Below are positions 60,001-64,000 of a DNA stretch of 64,000 bases, one piece after another. The stretch's first letter is position 1. Every line of letters starts with the position of its first letter. This DNA comes from Corella eumyota (lineage: Eukaryota > Chordata > Ascidiacea > Phlebobranchia > Corellidae): positions 15,958,591-16,022,590 of the forward strand of contig OY720100.1 of NCBI GenBank assembly GCA_963082875.1, written 5' to 3'. Below the pieces are notes generated by a model. It worked only from the letters and a program-made list of their open reading frames with translations. It was not told the DNA's origin and did not search any database. Position numbers and translations under genes: made by a program.

Positions 60001-63000
60001 TTATATGCAACAGATTAAAAGCCCACTTAGCAAGCAAAGGAAGCGGTGGAACAAAGAAGAAAAAGAGAGTCCGGAGGATTGTCAATGGGGAGGAAATAAG
60101 TGAGTCAGAGTCAGATGAAGATGAAGATGATGGTAAATAATATTTGGTTTATAAGATTGACAAATTATATATATATACCAATTTTAATTAAAAATTAAAA
60201 AACATTTTAAGAACAAATATTTTAGGATTTTTTTATTTGAATATTGAATTGGATTATGTATATGTAAAAACAATTATTTTTTGGTACTCATTTATTCTTG
60301 ATGTGTAAAGGCCAACTTAAAGGCCTTAACATACACAGCGTAACATTTGTCACCTTGACCCAGTCTCGAGTTAACATTGGCAGGTTGAAATATTTTTGTT
60401 GACAAATGCTTGATCACTTTTTGCTGATTGGTATTTTGCTAGGTAAAAGTTTATTATAAGCTTTGTTTATAGGGCTTCAGGGTGTTACAGTATAAAAAGA
60501 GTGGAAAATAAAACCAACGACCTATGTAAAGCCAGGTGGTAAACCAGTGGTAAGAACACTTGCTACACCACCATGAGGTCGTGGGTTTAATCCCCACTGC
60601 TCTCATGCTGTAGCACCCTTAAGTAAGGCGCTATAAACGGTATGAACTTCTGCTGAGCCAGCACTTAATCAGCAGCATAATTACTGGGCAATTATAATCT
60701 ATAATATCCCAAACTGCTAAAGGCAACTCGAGACTGGGTCGAAGTAACAGTTGTTACTCTATGTTTAAGTCACGCATTCGACTTTCCCACATCGAGGATG
60801 AAGATATATACAAAAAAAACTTAATATATATATATTACATTTATTTTTGTAGGTAGTTTGTCAGATGTAAAGCAGGCCAAATTGGAAGCAGATAAATCTC
60901 GAATTGTCCAAGATAAAAACATGGCAGAGGAAGAAAAATCTCGGTTGCTGACAATTAAACAAGAAAAATTAGCTGAGCTAAAGAAACAACAAGATGCTAA
61001 GAGTGAACTATCAGCAAGAATCCAGGTAAAACAAATAGTTTTTAAAACTCATGGTACTTTTGGATACACCATTTTATAATATTTATGTATTTAATAGCTT
61101 TTTTGTATATTTATTGTACTTAGTATTAGGTGTACTAGTCAATAGCCTACCCTACAGTTGGTGTTTTAATTAACATAATATGGTCACAACTCTCAACTTA
61201 TATTTGCTTGTGATAATTTACCTGCATATTACAAGCTTGGACATTAGTTTATATCGTTCGCTAAGTTCTAAGATTTATAGATATATATCTTTCAAGGCTT
61301 TTTTTTTGAATAGGTATTGTACGTTTAGGTGTATTTATATCCAGTTCATTCTATTACTTTACAAAAAACAATTCTTTTTTCTAGGCAATGCAAAGTAAGT
61401 TGTTAGTTGGTGGTCGAACTATAATAGATCATACGAACGAACAAGAAATCGAGTTGGAAAAACGAAGAAAAGATTTAGCTGAACAGAAAAGACTGGAACG
61501 AAAGATGCTTCAGCAATTGGAAAAAAGAGAGGAATCGGCACTAGAAGCACAAGAGAGCTACTCATCGTTGCAACAAGAAGTTGATATAAAAACCAAGAAA
61601 TTAAAAAAGGTAATTTTTATATATTTTTTTACTTTTTGATGGCCACAATGGGATTTAAACCTAGAGCTTTAAGTATAATTGTTAAAAACTTTGATAACTT
61701 GGTGTTAGTGGTATTCGAACCCTTGACCCTTGGATTAAAATATAAATAATTAATGAAGCATTAAATTTTTATTTTTAGCTTTACCAGAAGATGCAAAGTC
61801 TTCAGAGAGATGCTGAGGAATTAAGAAGCCGAAATGCTGAAGAGTTGGAAGAATTGGAGATCACCCAACTGGCTGTAAAATTATTTTAGTTTAAGATTTG
61901 TTAATTAAGATTTGGGGGCTAAACTTAGGGTGACATTTGTTACCCTTACTCAGTCTTGAATTGACTTATTGCTTAAAAATTTACCTTACAATTACCCATG
62001 TTCAGTAAAACTATATTATACAACTTTTTTTATTTTTTTCATATATATTTTTACTTTAGATTACCAAAGATCTTAAGTTACGTTTGTTGATCATCGAAAA
62101 TTTTATTCCGATTGAGGAAAAAACGAAATTAGAAAAACGAATTTCTTTAGATTCTGAGTCTGATACATATGAAATATTACCTCTTAGTAATAACTCTAGG
62201 TCAGTTAATACTAACTGTAAAATCTTTAAATTAGTGGGCAAGTTACTTAACTATAAACTTAATGAATTTTAATAAATTTACATTAGGTAAATATTACTAA
62301 AAAATTTCACTTTATACTAACACCACACTGGCAACATGGTGTAGTGGTCAGAACACTTGACTTTGTTACATAAGATCTTGGGTTTAATCCCTACTGCTTC
62401 CATGCTGTAGTGCCCTTGAGTAAGGCCAAATAAACGGTATAAACTCCTGTTAAGCCAATACTTAATACGCAGCTTAATTATCAGGCAATTATAATCTCTA
62501 ATATCCCAAACTGCCAAATTCAACTCTGGACTAGGTAGGGGTAGCAAATGTTACTCTATGTTTGGGTTATGAAGTCGAGCTTCCGACCTTAAAATAAATA
62601 AATGCAAAAAAAAAATTTAAGTATCAAAAATCGGAAACTTTTTCTGTAGTCTATTAAAAATGCAAACTAAAAAAATAGAAATATTGACACATAAATTGTA
62701 TTTTAGTCAAACAATGATGAAACGACCACAAAGTGCTTACCATGGCAACAGACGACCGATCTCACAATATGCCAGAATGGCTGCTGCAGTGGGTTCTAAC
62801 CCGAGATATAAGGCAGATAATATTTTGTTAGTGGATCTTGACATGCCAAGCAGAACTACTCATGATTATGTTGGGCCAACTGTAGCTCCTAAAGTAAGTT
62901 TGGTCTATTATGTTTTGCTTTTAAATTTGACGACCAAAATCCTTTGGCAAATATTTATTGATTATTTTCCAACCAAATTTTTACTAAGGTTCAAGCTGCT

Positions 63001-63461
63001 CTTCATGAAGCGCTTAAAGATGAAGATGACCTTAATGTAGATGCAGGAACACATACCAAGAAGATAAAGGCCAGGTAATATAAACTAACTCTTGCCAATC
63101 CCAAGAATTTTACACTTATTAACACCACTAAAACAAGTGCAAAAAGTGTATATCTTTCCATTCTTGTTAAAGAGTAAAGTAAAAGCTATATAGGGTATTG
63201 GTAAAAAGTAAAATTGGAGCTTAAAAACTGTAATTTATATTGCCACCACACCAACAAAAAAAGCTTATGGATATACATCTAATTTCCTATTTTTACTTAT
63301 AAATATATAGAAGGGGTTGGTAAGGCTAAAATTACATAACATTTTAATGTGATTATAGAGTTAAGTCAGCTCGCAGTAGAAGAGCAGCTAAAAACAATCA
63401 AGTTCCTAACACATCGAATGGAAGTTTATACCCGGCATCAAGAGGCCTTGTACCAAAGTGA
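57061..63461 (+). CDS. KIF3B: Kinesin-II motor subunit KIF3B
   Basis: KIF3B pairs with KIF3A and KAP3 as heterotrimeric kinesin-II, the anterograde IFT motor. Sixteen exons (57061-57205, 57395-57571, 57868-58062, 58309-58426, 58601-58721, 58848-58917, 59050-59159, 59489-59640, 60014-60132, 60853-61025, 61385-61609, 61779-61874, 62060-62199, 62707-62893, 62989-63074, 63359-63461) give 738 residues (human 747). The N-terminal motor has P-loop GQTGTGKT, switch I NMNEHSSRSH and switch [11 protein letters not shown]. Then come a neck with [16 protein letters not shown], a basic/acidic hinge ([19 protein letters not shown]), coiled coil with [17 protein letters not shown], and the KIF3B-type tail [21 protein letters not shown] and terminal [14 protein letters not shown]-type loop residues and the tail separate it from KIF3A. 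The frame is intact. Confidence 0.96.
57717..57812 (+). mobile_element. 3'-truncated young SINE in KIF3B intron 2
   Basis: Only the tRNA-like head (CCGGCAGCGTGGTGTAGTGG to CTGTAGCGCCCT) followed at once by A-rich sequence. It ends just after the tRNA-related part. Confidence 0.85.
59690..59920 (-). mobile_element. SINE in KIF3B intron 8, internally rearranged
   Basis: Reverse copy with GGGGATCGAACCCAGGAC at the B box. The middle holds a direct duplication of ATGCTCAGCAGG and lacks part of the body. It starts about 50 bp after the exon 8 donor. Confidence 0.8.
60288..60535 (-). mobile_element. Old SINE, reverse
   Basis: Diverged but collinear: TTTATTCTTGATGTGTAAAG, GACCCAGTCTCGAGTTAAC, GGGTGTTACAG. 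It abuts the young copy at 60536 head to head. Confidence 0.65.
60536..60820 (+). mobile_element. Young SINE in KIF3B intron 9
   Basis: Near-consensus from CCAGTGGTAAGAACACTTGC on, ending GATGAAGATATATACAAAAA. It lacks the first about 12 bases. The tail ends about 30 bp before the exon 10 acceptor. Confidence 0.9.
61118..61215 (-). repeat. Dispersed repeat family B, copy 3
   Basis: Reverse orientation: CTAGTCAATAGCCTACCCTA and ACATAATATGGTCACAACTC match copy 2. In a KIF3B intron. Confidence 0.45.
61640..61733 (-). repeat. Two relics of a second tRNA-related element
   Basis: On the minus strand AGGGTTCGAATACCACTAAC (ending ACCA) and AGGTTTAAATCCCATTGTGG (ending CCA) lie in tandem. Both resemble the relic at 30756. 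Neither folds as a tRNA. Confidence 0.4.
61915..61975 (-). mobile_element. SINE 3'-end fragment
   Basis: GGTGACATTTGTTACCCTTA and CTCAGTCTTGAATTGAC match the SINE body in reverse. In a KIF3B intron. Confidence 0.45.
62327..62612 (+). mobile_element. Diverged SINE in KIF3B intron 13
   Basis: GGCAACATGGTGTAGTGGTC head, GGGTTTAATCCCTACTGC, GCAATTATAATCTCTAATAT, and an A-rich end AATGCAAAAAAAA. Confidence 0.85.
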
Positions 63462-64000
63462 TTTTATTTATTTCTATCAACTCACAATCATATACTTAAC
63501 AGAAAAGAGGAAAAAATGTTGGCCAATTTTGTCTTAAAAATTCTGACGATTTTTTCACATTTTTTTTATTCTAATTTAATCTTTCTTACACAAACGGTAT
63601 TGTCAAAATCTTCAAGTAACTTTCTATTGTTGTTTGAGATGTTACTACTCACTAGGATTTGCAACATGAATATTTATGGTATTTGTTTTTTCCTTACTGT
63701 AAATGTATAATCATTCTGCAGTGGCCACAATTGGTATTTAAAAAATTGGTATTTTTTGAGACTTACCAAGCACTATCATGGAATATTGATAAACTTATTA
63801 AAGGCAAAGATACAAAAATCGAATTTTATCAAAGAGTTGGCAAAACCGATGTAGCATCTACTGTAAACCTATTTCATTGACATTTTTTATTATTTTGCTT
63901 AATGTTATTTCGTGTTTGTCTTTTGTTATTACATAATTTATTCCACCAACCTAATCTTCCTTTGTTTTTACTTGTAAGTTCATATATTTTGTACTGTGAA
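63462..64000. other. 3' flank of KIF3B
   Basis: AT-rich. No AATAAA was seen on the plus strand. An open stretch after CTGCAG at about 63720 runs to a stop at 63880 (YQALSWNIDKLIKGKDTKIE within) but has no recognised family; it may be 3' UTR or part of a gene to the right. Confidence 0.4.

Noticed and set aside
63659-63880. Possible extra exon after KIF3B
   Set aside because: KIF3B already ends in its conserved LVPK terminus; the frame has no recognised family. Left as unresolved flank.

Overview
The window looks like AT-rich nuclear DNA of an invertebrate deuterostome, most likely an ascidian tunicate of the Ciona type. The reasons are: short, numerous GT-AG introns; one clear copy of each of several metazoan genes; a gene pair 61 bp apart that looks like a trans-spliced operon; a secreted protein built of sushi modules; and a dense tRNA-derived SINE. 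The species is an inference. No database search was possible.

Region 1 (1-18150) is one satellite array of about 58 head-to-tail units of about 304 bp. It enters from the left edge and has no genes. Marker variants recur as blocks, showing repeated duplication of 2-, 3-, 6-, 7-, 8- and 20-unit segments. The array ends in an inverted piece of the same monomer and then a decayed direct relic.

Region 2 (18.7-25.9 kb) carries four minus-strand genes in tandem. In transcription order they are a SAMD10/SAMD12-like SAM protein, AIRIM (C1orf109), RYBP/YAF2 and AKT1S1 (PRAS40). AIRIM and RYBP are uninterrupted in their coding parts and only 61 bp apart, the best operon candidate here. The PRAS40 model keeps the family's conserved blocks but has Ala at the position of the Akt-phosphorylated Thr.

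Region 3 (26.4-36.8 kb) is one minus-strand gene of 16 coding exons for a 999-residue secreted protein: signal peptide, 12 CCP/sushi modules and 2 EGF-like modules, each module in its own phase-1 exon. About 2.4 kb of non-coding DNA follows.

Region 4 (36.8-46.9 kb) is NOL6, a ribosome-assembly protein, in 23 exons on the minus strand. About half of its 22 introns hold a copy or piece of the SINE. It is head to head with region 5.

Region 5 (47.5-63.5 kb) holds three microtubule-transport genes: BICDL1-like dynein adaptor (+, 13 exons), intronless TTC30/IFT70 (-) and kinesin-II subunit KIF3B (+, 16 exons). IFT70 and KIF3B are divergent across 530 bp, which suits shared control of ciliary genes. 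All exon joins below were derived from splice consensus plus unbroken reading frame and family similarity; no transcript data were available.
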